Source of the DNA: Plasmopara viticola
Lineage: Eukaryota > Oomycota > Peronosporomycetes > Peronosporales > Peronosporaceae
Assembly: GCA_001695595.3 (NCBI GenBank)
Contig: MBPM02000039.1
Location: 638,835 to 702,834, forward strand
Direction: 5' to 3'
Length of the DNA stretch: 64,000 nt
How positions within the stretch are numbered: position 1 is the first letter of the stretch; every line of letters begins with the position of its first letter. The position numbers were made by a program, and so were the translations under genes. The notes beneath the pieces are model-generated. The model searched no databases and was not told the DNA's origin. It was given only the letters and a program-made list of their open reading frames with translations. Positions 44,102 to 57,900 of the stretch are shown here, piece after piece.

Positions 44102-47100
44102 GAGAGATACGAGCGCACAGAGAGAAAGGAAAGCGACGGTTGCTCTTGCTCGTTTTCGGAAGAATTTGCGTATCGAAGTCCGCCTTTTTTTTAAGATTAG
44201 GATTGCAAGTAATGATGATTGGCTGTTATTATTTTTTTTGTGTAGAGCGGAAAGGAGTATCTTTGAGAAAAAGTTAACGCAGTAGCTCAAGATTAACCTT
44301 AAATCGTGCGTAGATTTCGTCTATTTCTGCACCGACTTCATCGATTGGATCATAGAATTTGAGCTTACAATGTCAAAACAAGGTGAGCTTCTTAAGAAAG
44401 CAAACAATAAATATGTTATTCTCAAGTGGAGTGTAACTTTACGCTTATCTGTCATATAATAATGCTAGCACTAGTATTTTTTTAAAGCTCGACGAATTAG
44501 CTGGCGTGGTGCTGCCCCTTTATGCCCTACGATGCTAATGACCCGCCTTCGCGTAGCTTCTTTTTTTCCGAGCTGCTCGAGATATACTACGTTGCCGCAT
44601 ACGCAATAAGCATACATTAATTTAGTGTTTGCCGAAGATTGGTGGCTCGAAAAGAAATATCATAACGAAGATTGTAAACTTCTATCTAATTGATATAAAA
44701 AGTCGCATGAAAATGGCGATCTTAAAATCTGCAACTATCGAACACTTTTGCTTTTTTAATATCGACCAGCAAACACAAATGAGAGAACCGACAAAAAAGT
44801 TTATCGAGTATCTGCGTGAATGGTAGAACTATTCATCATTCTTGTGCACATCCTTTCCAATTCACCACCACCATATATCTGACAAGCTAAAAGTTTTGAA
44901 CCACATTGGAAAGAAATCTGAATTTAATGGACAAATTTTGAGCATAATGAATGGATCATACCCAATGCCGGATAAGGCTCCCAGCAGGCGCATTATTTGA
45001 TTTCACTAGCGCGTACGATCCAGTTTGATGACATTGTTCCCTTCATTAGATCTAAACAGTTCGAAATATACCAGCATACATATATGTATAGGTACCGGTA
45101 TAATGTCTGTCGTGAGCCTCCATCCTTGTAAATGGAAAGCTAGCTAAGTTCAACTTCTGTTGAATTTTCCCTCTTTGAAACTAATGCTCATATAATTGGA
45201 GAGGGGAGAGTACTATTTATCATTCTTAACTTTTGTACAACAAGTCGATTTTGTCGAGCAGGCAGCAGGCCGGGCCATCTAAAAATGACAAAGCGAACTT
45301 CAAAGTAAATTGATTTGGCTTTAAAAGCTCATCTGTACCAAAATCGGCCTTTGTGCCTGCGGTCTTAAATCGTTCTTCCGCTTGAAAGTAGGTCTGGCAT
45401 GGAAGGCTCCATAAATCTTTTCGGCAAAAAACCTGAGGGTATCGATCTACATACCCCATTGATTCGCAGATACCTTCGTCTTCAGTGATATAACTGACAA
45501 ACAGTGCATCTACACCCGCGAGGGGCTTGTAGAAACCTCAGACTTAAGACAACGCTCGCAAAAACAATCTCGTAGCCTGTGAAAACGCTTGTAAAGGCAT
45601 TAATTCGAACGTCAGACCTACTTCGCGGTCAAAAAGTATCTGTTGCGACCGTTGCGGTCTATATAGGAAGCAATGGGCGCTTCGTACCCAAGCAGCTGTC
45701 CATTAATCTTCATTTTACTTCGGCTGGGAATTACGCTTCTAGTTCTCAGCTTGGCATTGATAATCACGCCTCTTCATCCAGACTTTGGGTGTCCTTAAAT
45801 GCGGCTTCGCCCAAGAATGCCTAAAAGTTAAAAGTACCGCCGATATTGATGGTCAAACAGCGCCTGTTCGCCTTCTTTGTATGAATAATCAACTACTGCG
45901 CAATCCAATGTACGTGCTTTTGATTGACGTCGTGGTGATTAGGTCGCGAGTTATTGTTGGGTGACCGGATCCTTGAAGCTAGATGGCATTTTTTTTGGCA
46001 ATGTGGTCCATGTGTTTTTCAAACAAATCGACCTCTACACGTATCCTTGCGAGGTCTCCAAACTGCAACGAAAATAGCTTTACTTAGTATGCATCTCCAG
46101 TCTCAACTGGCCGCTTAAAAGCACACACTCAACTTTTCGGCCGTATTGAATCAGCGGTAGGAGGAAGTAGGATCAGCCACCGTATGGCTTCCTTACGAAT
46201 ATGGTTGCAACCATCCAAAAAGATGTTTCCAGTACATCACGTCCAATATGAGACTCGGAGTACTTAAAAAGGTAAGACCTCTTATGACGTTCCACATTAC
46301 ACACAGATGCTTTGACGTCGTCTTGAAATGGTCGATAGTGTGCGCCAACTCATGCTCTCCCGAGATTGCACTTGTTTAATATAGCTAGCGTGAATTTTTG
46401 AAACAGGCGGGTTATACAACAACACTGAAAATTAAACAAAGAACATTCATGTTTATCCAAAAAAACGTAACTCTATTTTAAATGGACGCGTTCAGATCTC
46501 TTGCTCTGTTAATTACATTTAGCCGACGGGATGCAAAGGCAGCTTGAGGAAAGTGGTCTCAAAATAAAGATCCGAAAGAAAAGTTTTAGCTGGCTATCCT
46601 TTACTTATTCTTGCAGCTTTCGTGCTATTTAAGCAACCCTTTATGGTGACTTAGCTGACTTATAAAATAAGTGTAAAGATCGTGGATGCGTGGAACGCTT
46701 TGTTGATTGCAAATATGCCATAGAAAATCTATCGCCCCACGTCAGCGCACTTTAAAATACAGTCAGCAAGGCAAGGGATGCAATTGCACTCTCCAAAAAG
46801 CAAAAAGGAAGCTGTTTGTCAAATTCTAAAGAAAAAGTTTAAGAAGAACTTGTTTGACAAATACGAAAGAGAGAACTTAAATGTGTATATATCGCTGGAT
46901 ATCAAAAAACTTGCCCCCCCAATAGTCAGTGTTTGAAATGAGAGCAATCAACATCCATTGGACCTTCCACGTATGTAATAAGGCGCCATATTCTCGGGCG
47001 GATGAATGTTTTTTTGCTGAGTTGCACTCAACAAAGCGGCTTATGCATCTATGAGATGTTCCCTCGTTGTCCTAAATGTGGTGAGGCACCCTATTTTTCA

Positions 47101-48957
47101 CTGATTTTCTGAAATAGTTCGAGTATACATGTAGCTTCGCTTTGCGTTTTGCGACACTAAAGCTCCATACAAGATAATCAACTTTTCCACGCTGTTCAAA
47201 GACCTCACACTTAGATATGCGGAAGTTTATCTGCCTGTTAAGCTTATGATCACAGCCTAAATGATTGCATACCCTCATCAAGGGTCTGGGATCACTAAAA
47301 ATGTCGGGTACGACCGCCAATTGCGACTCCGACTACAATCTAAAGATCATACATTCGGTCACGTTGTAGCTGATACGCCTTACGGGGTAGGTACACGGCT
47401 GAGGCGTAACGGGTTAACTTTGGTGTTTCTCGACCGCCAACACAAGTAGCGCTTTCATGTGAAGATCATTGTGAAGTATAGACGCTTTTATGGACGCCAG
47501 AAACTTCTTTGAAATGGCGTGATGATGCCGTTTTGTATATATCGCGAGAGCCTCTGAACTAGCTCCGGTAAGAATGTTAAAAGGCCGTTGCGATATGGAT
47601 CAGGAATGACAAGCCCTTCGTCCGTACTCTGTGGTCTTTTGGCTGCTTGTAGGAGTATGGTGGGAGTGACTCCACACCTGTCCTCAAAGCGTATGTGGAC
47701 TTGTTATTATGCCAACGCTAAGGTATCTCGGAGGTGAAAATTTCTCGTCTTTCGAGTAAGCAAGTTGTAAGTAAGCTCTCGGGCCCATGTACAGGAACAG
47801 TATTTTGAGATGTATAGACGCGTACACGCTTCATTTTGGCTTCTGCTGAAAACAAAATTTTTGTACGGTGTATATATCAAGTTCGTCGTGCTTGGCGAGC
47901 AGCTAATCGGGTTTACCTGCGTGCTTACTAACCTTTTAGTATTTACCCTCTGTTAGACAACATTGTTTGCACCCTTACGAAGAGAAGCATCTTGCAGTAT
48001 ATCTGTTTCACAGCCCGGCTTTATGCGGGCTCAATAAATTTTTTGTCCCAGATCTGAACAAATCTCTTTCTCACAAAATCTTTCTCAAGTTGTTGGTAAA
48101 CTCTTCAAGCATTGTTCCATCAGTTTTTTAGAATACCGAAAGCTCACCAACAATGTTGCGATATACCGTATACCAAGAAGCCAAAGTTTTGAGCCTACTT
48201 AAATTGCATCCATCTCACACTAATTATCCACAAACTGCGAAAAATGATATACAAATGTCAAAGCATATCTCGCGCCATCTTTCGAGACCGTTTACATCGG
48301 TTCATTTATGTTAATGAGCTCCTACACGTGATGCCTTCCTTATCTACATTGATAAGATTGAAGAATACGTCTACTTACATTTCAAGCAATTTCCGCACAA
48401 GACCTATTTTTTGCTAGCTACCACTCAATGCGTTCTGTGTCCCTGAAAGATCGGCCATTCTGGGTTCTCCCAAGCAAGCATGTCAAAGCTCTTACCCACT
48501 ATCCGCGACGACGTACAATTCTAGGTGATCCCCTTTTTGCTTAAGCCGTTTCGCTTCAAAATGTTTGCTTAAAACAATTCATCTTCGTTCCTCCTGGCAT
48601 TACTCTCTTTGCAACAAATGTCTTATTTTTTTTCAGCCGTCATATCTATACCTTCAGCGCGCACTCCACATTTATTTCCTTATGTTGCTTGTACTTCTCC
48701 AGAATCATATTTTTCACCTCGATGAGCTACTATTTACTAAGAGCTCTCCGATATTGACTCAGTGTATTTATACTTGACTAGTCGACTGCATAGCCGAGCC
48801 ATAAATCGTCGAGTGTCCACCATAGACTCCTGAAACGTCTCCAGAGCTTGTCAACCATTTTAAGACGCTTGATCGTCAGATTTCTGGCTTCTATCTTGAG
48901 CTAGTGCATTTACCTTGTCAATGTCACACTATTGCGAAGCGCCGTTCAGTTGTAGAG
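44102..48957. other. Long gene-poor region with decayed coding traces
   Basis: No intact gene. On the minus strand between about 46350 and 45950 stretches of readable but broken frame occur, for example YRPFQDDVKASVCNVERHKR (~46343-46284), GCNHIRKEAIRWLILLPPTA, and FGDLARIRVEVDLFEKHMDH. A further open stretch lies at 45459-45226. They look like one decayed protein; I do not recognise it. A frame at 47320-47072 (minus) is likewise unassigned. Confidence 0.4.
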
Positions 48958-49288
48958 ATTTAAGCTTTCGAAACCCACGCTCTGGGACTAAGCTGTCTCT
49001 ATCGCGGGATGCTGATAGCAATCCGACCCATATTGGGACCGGGTTCCGTACCCCTCATTACACTATGGGGCTTTTTCGGTCAATGGGGCGTCCCCCACCC
49101 AAACTACCCAATCGGGCGCGTTCTTGGTAGGACAGTCACACACTCGGATGTGATGGCTCGTCCACTTTAGTGACCTATCTCCGGCTGCCTTAATTCGGAT
49201 CCTATGGGTATCGAACCAGGTACCTCCCGGTCCTAGGTCGAACGGCTAACCGCTCGAGCCAGAGGGTCGGTGCCGTTCAGTTGTAGAG
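48941..49288 (-). mobile_element. tRNA-derived SINE with 17-bp target-site duplication
   Basis: Perfect 17-bp repeats, GCCGTTCAGTTGTAGAG, at 48941-48957 and 49272-49288 enclose a 314-bp insert. Read on the minus strand, the insert begins with a tRNA-like head: A box GGCTCGAGCGGTTAGCCG (49260-49243) and B box GGTTCGATACC (49217-49207), spaced as in a tRNA promoter. The body (49200-48958) is unrelated to the tRNA and codes for nothing; the 3' end is AT-rich. It would be transcribed by RNA polymerase III and copied by a LINE's enzymes. The intact target duplication suggests a fairly recent insertion. Confidence 0.85.
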
Positions 49289-50347
49289 CTCACATTGATA
49301 AAGTTAGCCGATCAAATATTTGTTTGGTATCCAACAATTTTCGAGGGTAATCACCTTGGGCGTAATTAAGCTGCTAGCACCAAGACCTCAGCGTCTGGCT
49401 TCGCAAATTGAGCAAGCCTCAGCAATCGCTTCCTTTCCAAAGCCATCTATCTGCATGGCAAGTTCTGATAATGGTAGCTGTCACCTCAATAGGTGAAGTT
49501 GCCTCTCTTACAAGCCATTTTGCAGAGAAGTGGGAGCTTGACATTAACTTGCGGCTGCTAAATGTTTCAGAAGTGTACGCAGTAGAAGCGCATACCGGAC
49601 GCAGTTTGATAGCTCGAGCGCTCTCACTATACCTTTGATCCATCTCATAGCGGTCAACAAAGTTAGGTTCTCACTTCTCTGCTTGGTTATTTCTACGTAC
49701 AACAATGGTACGACTAAAGTCAACGCAGGCAAGTGCTAGAAGAATGCATCAAGGGACGTCAAACTTATGCTTGTGGTGATTCATTAGAACACCGATCTAA
49801 GATAATGGCTCAGATTTTGATGCAGAAACTTGGTTACCACGCTCGCTCATCGTGTCTTTCTGACATGACACAAAATTTGGCATGCGAAATTGCCACCTCA
49901 AACTCCTTGTTTGAAGAACGCCGCTCTTTATCTCATGCGTTCGGGGCGCGGAAATAGCACAGATACTACACCGCAAGAGCTATTTTTTTGTATAGTGTAG
50001 ACCTGTGCTTAGCATGAAGAGCTGAGCAGCTACTAAAAGATCGCTCGCAGAGCAGCTATTTGATGAGACAAAAGACTATCGTAGTCTGCACGACGTAGCG
50101 CTTTTGCCACCTGGTGGTTTTCTAAAGCTATCGAGTCATGCAATATAGTGCTTGCATTAAGCAATACAAATTTTGTGATACTTTAAAGTATCTCTAATGC
50201 GGCCAGACAAACGTATGACTGTCTGCAGAATTACAAAGTACTATAAGGAAACTTAGTACACCAAAGCTGTGATACACCTGTATTAACAATAATCGCATCA
50301 TATATTAAAGTAGTACTTTCAAGAATACCGGTCTGGATTCCCGACGC
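49289..50347. other. Intergenic region, no recognised gene
   Basis: Two short plus-strand open frames (49408-49638 and 49733-49957) look somewhat protein-like but match nothing I know. The right part is the 3' flank of the glucosylceramidase gene. Confidence 0.35.
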
Positions 50348-51967
50348 TTACACTTGAATGCTCGTCTCATCGGACACAGGAAGAACGACAGTCTGCATCG
50401 AATGTCCACGCAGCTTCAGTGTAAACGTCTTTGCGTCAGGCTGCTTCACACTAACGGTGACGTTCGCCTTGTCACGGTTCAGAAATTGCAGCACCACTCG
50501 ATTGTCTGGGGTCACAAACGCGGTGCAGTGAAAGCTTTTGAGTGTCTTGGTCTTCAAAAGCTTAATGCGACGCGAGCCTGGAGGAACGAACTTGGAGAAG
50601 TGACCCATCATGTAGAACATTGGCTGTTTGTAAAACTCAGCACCAGTGTCTTCGTCTACGAGAATCGGAGCGTCGACAAAATTCTTTGCCCAATTGGGTC
50701 CCCCCTTGGTATCCAATACGAGGTTCCAATCGGTCCAGCCGCCAACAAAGGCGTTAAGGTCCTCAATTATGTCGCGACAGTAATTTTCCGCACGCCTCCA
50801 GCTCTTGTTATCGTCATGTAAAGACGGACCCGAACCTGTACCCAGCCAAGCCGGTAAAAAACCCTCACACGCTTCTGTCGCAAGGAGGAAAACCTCTGGA
50901 AATTTATGGTGAAACGCCACAAGTTTGTCAAAGTTGCCACGAAACGGAAGACAAAAGTCTAGATTACTGTACCAATGAACCCCAAGTCCACTTAGATACT
51001 TGAGCGAGTCGGCGTCTTTAAACGTAGCCAGATTATCCAAGATACCCGCCTTTTGATCGTCTCCCCCAATGAGTTTAAGATCTGGATGATTCGCCGCCAT
51101 TGTCGGACCAAGGTCCGTCTTAACAAAGTCACGCTGTACGGTCCCTGACATACGCAGGGACTGCCACGCCGACATTTGAAAAAGGGACCGGGTCGGCTCG
51201 TTTTGGACTGTCATGGCCCAGAAGTCAATGCCCTCGGTTTTGTAGGCATTGAAAAATTTGGAATAGTACAGAGCAAGTGACCGCCAATACTTCCCACCGG
51301 GATAACCTTTGACTGCACAATTAAGAGTTGTGTTCTTTGTCGTCATCCAAGCAGGAGGTGCCCATGAAGACGCAAAGAGCTTGAGATTACGCGTTGAAGT
51401 GGCGAGCGCTCGTTGAATCAAGTCGAGTTTCTTTGACCTGCGATCGACATTGATGGAAAAGTGTGTTTGATTTAGATCTTCCGGGTGGTCATTGTACGAG
51501 TAGATTCTGGTCGAAAAATCCGTTGAACCGATGGGAACCCGACCCAACGAGTACTGTAGGCCCTTGTCGGAATAATATTGGTTAAGTATTGTTTCTTGCA
51601 GAGGCGACGATAGCTTGTAGACGTTGATAGCCGCTGCATCCGTGAAGGCACCACCAAAGCCAATGATTGGCTGGTACTGCGTCGAGATGTCGATTATGTA
51701 GGTGGGATTACGAACAGCGGTGGTGTCGACTGACAGCACCGTGTACTTGAAGCGATCCCCAGCCTTGGACGATGTGTAGACACCAAGTTGTCCCGGAATA
51801 AGGTTCTGGTAATTATTAGAGACCGTGTCGCACTGTGTTGCATTACAAACACAGACGCCTTTGAGATTGGTGTTAAAGCGATGGGACCAATTACTGCAGC
51901 TGGCCGAGGCTTGTTGAAGAGCTAGTAGTAGAGCGACCAAGGTAGGCAGTTGGAAAGACCGTGGCAT
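50348..51967 (-). CDS. Secreted glucosylceramidase (GH30 family)
   Basis: 539 residues, ATG at 51965-51967, single exon. The N-terminal MPRSFQLPTLVALLLALQQ followed by ASAS is a classic signal peptide, so the enzyme goes to the secretory pathway (secreted or vacuolar). Family landmarks: IIGFGGAFTDAAA near the start of the barrel, FASSWAPPAWM, acid/base Glu about residue 257 in TVQNEP, nucleophile Glu about residue 365 in ATEACEG, and WTDWNLVLDTKGGPNW, then a C-terminal beta domain. GH30 enzymes of this type hydrolyse the glucose-ceramide bond of glucosylceramide. Length (539) is like that of animal glucocerebrosidases, and both catalytic residues are present. Several Asn-X-Ser/Thr sites fit a glycosylated protein. 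In a plant-associated organism it may act on its own lipids or on host sphingolipids; this is inference. Confidence 0.93.
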   Translation of the reverse strand: MPRSFQLPTLVALLLALQQASASCSNWSHRFNTNLKGVCVCNATQCDTVSNNYQNLIPGQLGVYTSSKAGDRFKYTVLSVDTTAVRNPTYIIDISTQYQPIIGFGGAFTDAAAINVYKLSSPLQETILNQYYSDKGLQYSLGRVPIGSTDFSTRIYSYNDHPEDLNQTHFSINVDRRSKKLDLIQRALATSTRNLKLFASSWAPPAWMTTKNTTLNCAVKGYPGGKYWRSLALYYSKFFNAYKTEGIDFWAMTVQNEPTRSLFQMSAWQSLRMSGTVQRDFVKTDLGPTMAANHPDLKLIGGDDQKAGILDNLATFKDADSLKYLSGLGVHWYSNLDFCLPFRGNFDKLVAFHHKFPEVFLLATEACEGFLPAWLGTGSGPSLHDDNKSWRRAENYCRDIIEDLNAFVGGWTDWNLVLDTKGGPNWAKNFVDAPILVDEDTGAEFYKQPMFYMMGHFSKFVPPGSRRIKLLKTKTLKSFHCTAFVTPDNRVVLQFLNRDKANVTVSVKQPDAKTFTLKLRGHSMQTVVLPVSDETSIQV

Positions 51968-54900
51968 TTGTTAATAAGGATACTTAGTCATTTAAAAGGA
52001 ACCGATAATGGATACATGATTACACAAAATGCTTGCTATAATAGGTCATTATTTAGAAATGGCATTCTTGTGCAAACTCTTTTTTGATTTAAGATTTAAC
52101 GAGCATACATAGTGCTTCGAAGATGATTATATTCCGTAGCCGTGCTATGTCCTTCTTGATAATTAGGCTGGGAAAGCATAGACAACGCAACAAGCACAGA
52201 CCTGCTATAATTTGTCTATATTTGGAATCTTTAGCCGAGCAAAGACTGAATCAGCTGGCGCGGATCGGCGCTTTATTGTTGGTGAGCACATGATGCTTGA
52301 AGCACCCATATGCTTTACCAACAAGTAACATGTGCTCCAGACTTATAAGCAGCACAGAAATGCTTTAAAATCGCTACCTTAGGGTATTTCGAGAGTAACC
52401 ATTGTCTATTTTCTTAAGAAATAGTGAAACTCGACCAGTTAAAACGCAAGCACTGGTAACATCATACCGATATTGCTACTGAGAATTCATAACGGCTGGA
52501 ATGAAAAAAAGAGATATTTCCGCTAAAGATATCTGCAAGGCTTAAGTATGTTTACCTATCTCTATCAAACAATATTGAAACAAAGTGGAACTTTTGTCTG
52601 TATTTGATAGCTGACAGCTTTCTAGCAGAGTGCACATATGTAAGGAGTCGCCTCTGAGGACTCCTGGACGACCGCAGTTATTATATAAACACACCGCAAC
52701 AAAAGTGTATCTCAGTAGCCTCTCAAAGGGTTGAGCTGCTAGTAAGCCATGTGACGGATGGGACAATTGTTCGCACAGAATAGGCGTGCGGACAAATTAA
52801 AATTTCTCGGAAACGACTGTTCACTTTCCTTAGTCTTAAAGAGCATAGTGTACAATACCATGCAATTTAGAGAAAGGTCTATACAAAACGATATTATCTA
52901 CATAGCAACTCAATTGCGTTCAAGTGTCTTTTTAGTGAGCAAACTGGCATAGGATTTGCATGGGTGCTCGTCGTGCAATAATATCCAAACCTCTCTCACG
53001 TAGCGCTAGTAATGATACGTTATATCCACCACTTGAATATAAAATAACTGTAAATTATTCATCGCTCTTTGTATCCATACGAAAACTTGACTTGATTGTA
53101 ACAATGAGCAAAAAGGCAAGGCAGAACCCGGCCCGGCCATTTTGCAATAATAGAGCCCGCATATAAGAAGGTCGCTTTGACATGCAAAGGAGCCTTTTCA
53201 CCAAAAACGGCCTGTGGGCCTGAACATACGCCTACAACGAAAGTCTGTGACTTGCGCATTTTTGGGCAAAGAGCCGGGATTTGTTCGCCCGTAAAATACC
53301 CTTTCGGCCGAAATAGTAGACTGTAAAGAACAAGTCACTCCACCATGGTCCAAAGTTGCGTGCGCAATAGAATTTTTTTTACCGGTGTTCCGCAAATTCG
53401 TTGCCTTTTAATTAATGAGCGCCGTGGGATCTTTGACAAGCACTTAGAGCTCTTAATCTTGCCCGCGCAATTTTCTATATATAGCCTGAAAGCGGAATTT
53501 GTCATACTTTAATTCAGGTAGTGACTATGTAAGAGGCCGTTTTAGACGCTCATTAGGAAGAATTCAGCCACAGAGAGGCTTTTTCTCGAAAGAGCAGTGG
53601 ATAAGCAGAACCTCGATCATCCAGACCCCGAGGAGTGATGTCCGTGGAGCTATTTGGCGTTACCGAACAAAGCAACATCCGCTACTTTGGCTTCAGCAAG
53701 CAAGGCTAAATTAACTCCAACTAATCGGGTGACCGCATTTTACACTAAGGCAATGGACGCAAAGGACGTCGTCTAATGCAGTTAGATTCTGGGCTTTACG
53801 AATATTTACTCAATCCCAGAACGGATGCTTATATGAAGTAGCGGGGAGAATAGCGCTGAGAGGTACGCTTGCCATCAAGCTTCTTGTGAAGCGAAGTGAA
53901 AGTGAAATCCATTAATAAGATATAAAGCGGTTTATAAGCACCCGCAGAAAGAACGTAAGGTCGCGCGGATTATGGCTTTTGTTAATCCAAGTTTTTGCAA
54001 ATGGCCAACTGGTACTAAGAACTATACGACAATGTCAATAGTAGACGGATAACATTGGTCTTTAAATTGAGTATGATGTGTAATTGGGAGATGTCAAGCA
54101 TTTTTAATTTGCAGTTGTATAAAAGATGGCGGAGCTACGTGCACTATATGCGAGAAGGGGGCAAATCGTTTGCTTAATGCGGCTTTTTAGTCATTTTATG
54201 TAAAACTCTCTATTGCTAGAGTACACCCTCTGTCATTTTGAACTAAAGCAACTATATTTTTATCGTGGAAGGGTCTATTTGAAAAGCAAGATACCGGCAC
54301 CACGGATGTATGGCGTTTGGATTGTTGACTTTGAAGAACAAGCATTAAGTAGTGCGCACCCGCTGTTGTCCATCTCATAAAAATTCGCAGTATCTTTCTA
54401 ACGCCTAAGTAGTGGTCTCTCGCTTAGTCAACAAGGCGAATATTTACCCTACCACACATACAACGTTTGCATAAACAGTGACACCTCGTTAAAAAAATTT
54501 TAAACAAGCACTTTGCCTCATTTTGTTTATTATTTACGTAGCTCTACCACCTTTTCACACAGCTACTTATTTAAGAGCGCGAAGTCTACCCTGACCAGTT
54601 GCTCAACTCAAAAACTGTTCAATTTGGCATTTGTAGCTTCTGTCGCGGCTTTATGAAATTTTAGGTGACGGAGTCAATGGTGCATTGTCATTTTCTTGCC
54701 GCGCTGCCTAAATCGTATTAGACAACTGGCAGCATAAATTCTTCCGGCATTTCAAGTCTCCTAGTAGTCACTAATTTTAATTAAGAATTAGCTTCTATAT
54801 AATTATGACGGGAGGCACATGTAAACAGTCTTTGAGCGCAGTGTCCTTTTGCTGTTGAATAAAAAAATGAGCGGGCGAAGGTTGTTAATGACTTAGCCCT

Positions 54901-57900
54901 AACAAAGCTTCGGTACGTTAAAAAGCATCCGTAGAGCTTGAGGTGTGTGCATCACGGATTGATGGGTGTGACGATCAGGTCAGCATGATATTCGCGAATA
55001 AATCATTACAGGTTCTTCTACCAGGATTATCAATTTACAGACCCATGAGAAGGGCTTATATTTTGTTTCGCCATAATTACTTTTCGACGCCGGTTATGCT
55101 AGGCCCAAAACGCAAAAGCTAGTTGTCGCTGAGTTGAGGATAATAATCGCGTTTGGAGCACGTGTGCTTAATAATGAAGCTGAATCGTCACTCGAAGGTA
55201 TTACTGAGGAGTTTTGTGTAGCTCGAGCTTAAAGTTTGTCATGAGAGAATTGTCAGTATCAAATGTAGACGACGCAGTTGAGAAAAAATGCGAAGCGCAA
55301 GGCAGTCAAGTAACTTAAAAGTCTGTTAATCAGAGTAGACTTTAAAGTTTTCTCAGCTGTATTAAGGGTTTACGCAAAACGCCTATCCCATTGTCGGATG
55401 GTCAGAAGGTTCTCGAAAAAATGTCATGGCCTGTATGAACCAAAGGTGTTTTACTTGGGGATGGAGTTGAGTGTAAAAGGGTCATTCTAGTGCTTACCAC
55501 ACTTATGACATTTCCATTTCATGTGTCACAAAACTAGTAGTTTTGAACTTCATATAATTTGTAGTATTCAAAATTGATAAGCTCAAAAAAGCAGCACATG
55601 GTTCCGATATCATCACTTACGTATATTGGCAGGAATATCAATTTGAGAAAGCAGCTGCATCGCAAGTGATAACCTTGAAATTGACCAAATCCAAGGAAAA
55701 AAGTCCGCTTTATTTTGAAAATATTAGGCTTTGAATTGCAACTTATATTAGTTCTTGGAGTCTGGCAAACTGCGATTGACGACTTGTGGTAGCTTAGTTC
55801 AAACTAGGACTTATAGCTATATAAAACACCTAAGACCAAGTGTAGCAAGGCAGACCCGATGGGCTAGCAGGTCAGTCTTCTGGACGAACTGGGCTGTAAA
55901 TCACTAAATAATAAATATCTTTTTCGCCTAAGTCGCGGATATTCAATTTTATTATGGCGAGTCTGTAATAAGGGTCGTTTCGTCGCAGATGTTTTAAAAA
56001 AGGGGTTCTTCAGTCAACAATAGAGCTACAACATTACAGGCACAATACTCAGAAGAGGGCAATTGGGACCAAAAAAAAACAGGAATGTACATCTGCAGCA
56101 TGAAGAGAGTAGTCGTGATTTCAACTACTTGCTGACTTGAGAGCCTTGTTTCTTCTGGAGCGATGCGTTGGTAAGTTAAAAAATGATTTTGGTTAGACCG
56201 AAGACGCGGTTATTTATCCTATTCAAACTTAGTAGAACCGCCTCAAAGACCCGCACCTCCTGTCTAGAAATGAAAGCGAGAAGAACAAATGCACTCGAAT
56301 CTGGCTTTAAGCTTGGACGGCTTTATCAAAGTCTTTGGAATTCTGGCAATATTCCATACTACACAATGCCTTACTCAAAAAAAATTTTAACAGCACCCAA
56401 AGCGTAGTATCCGAAAGAAGTCGTAGTGTCTGAGAAAAGCGGCATTTGTATCCATCAAGACAAAAAACTTAAGCGGGTTATGATCAACAGTATGTGCCAT
56501 AATATAAAGGGCTAGAGAGCACAAACTAGACGTTCTCGATTTCCTTCAACTTAAGAGGCGCATGGCTAAAAACATATTTTAACATCTTATTTGCTTCAAT
56601 CGTAGCCCAAAATTCCGTGATGCACTACAGTATAGCCGTACTTGTACCAGGACGAATATTGGCAGCAAGATGACAAGCGCTGCAATACTTTGTCCGAACA
56701 GCAAAACGCTTAGAAACATGCCATGGCCGTTAGGTAAGACACATGTAAGCATTGACTGTAGCTGATTGCTCAAGCGTAGGGCTATCTGCTAAGCCAAGAC
56801 AAAAAAGTGGATGTACTCATGGTGTTTGCGACAAGTCAGTTTTTTCACATCGTATATCAAAGTGGCTGGAGCTACTTTGGCGGTGTAGGCTGGCATGGCA
56901 GCAACGACGGGAGTGCCTTAAAGGCAAGCTCTGGCAGTTTCCTCACAAGTAAGTTCGGGATCAAATTGCCAAATATTCATCCCACAGTAAAGCACTTGAG
57001 AGGTCGCTAGCACTTGCTGTGCCTGTTAATACATAACACCATACTGAAGTGCTGTACTATCAACCACTTCAGCACCCAAATATCCGTCTAAAGCTATTCG
57101 ATTATAAGGCACTTTTGCACATCAAAAAGCGCGCGGGTCGGCTACATTCAACGAAATTTCTCCATCCATAACTTCGATAGCACTAACATCCGACTGGGCG
57201 AATTTAACGTCACGTGCATCATTATCCAAACATGATGGTAAATTCTCTCACAACATCACGACGTCAGGTGCTAAAATAAGAAAGCGAAAATTTGAAAGAA
57301 TTCAATGGCGCTACAAAAGCCACAAAAGAGACACTTAAGGTTTCCTGAGGAATTCTTTCGGATGCTTTTCCGTAGGCGTGAACAAAAATAGACGAAACGG
57401 CTGTAGTAACAGCTTTAAATTAGAAAGATTTGCCGGATACCTTCTTGGTAGCTGATGTAGCCATCTTTTGCACAACCGATTCCTCTTGGCGAATGTGAAT
57501 TGACAGTGGTGTGACTAACTTATAACGTCCAACTTTATGGTTGACAAAACAAGCTCGGAATCTTATTATGCCGTCACCAGGCGACGAAGGTCTAATTTCT
57601 TAAAGAGGGGAACCCGGACATGGGATTAAAAAGCTGGCCCTTGACCTTGTCCAAAATATAATGTACTTTCTCGCGGGGGAAGACCACAACGCACGAATGT
57701 GGGAAGGACGCACGTAAGTGGTGCACAATGATATGAAAACCAATAAAAATGGTGGTCGCTACTAAATCAGGAAGGCGGACCAGACCAACGAAGTGTGCAA
57801 TAAACAATGGGTATCAGTTTTTTAGTCAGATAGGCGAACCGCATCAACGAAGTAGCGAGGGCCGTATTCCAAAAAAACATGCGATCTTGATATGGATATC

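Noticed and set aside
47072..47320. Minus-strand frame with ISKCEVFEQ and VDYLVW, faintly like the end of a gypsy reverse transcriptase
   Set aside because: Only a few residues fit and no neighbouring RNase H or integrase sequence is visible.
53540..53776. Plus-strand stretch with one internal stop containing RLFLERA and DHPDPEE, loosely like an RXLR-EER region
   Set aside because: No signal peptide upstream, the motifs do not match RXLR or EER, and no WY-type sequence follows; chance resemblance is more likely.
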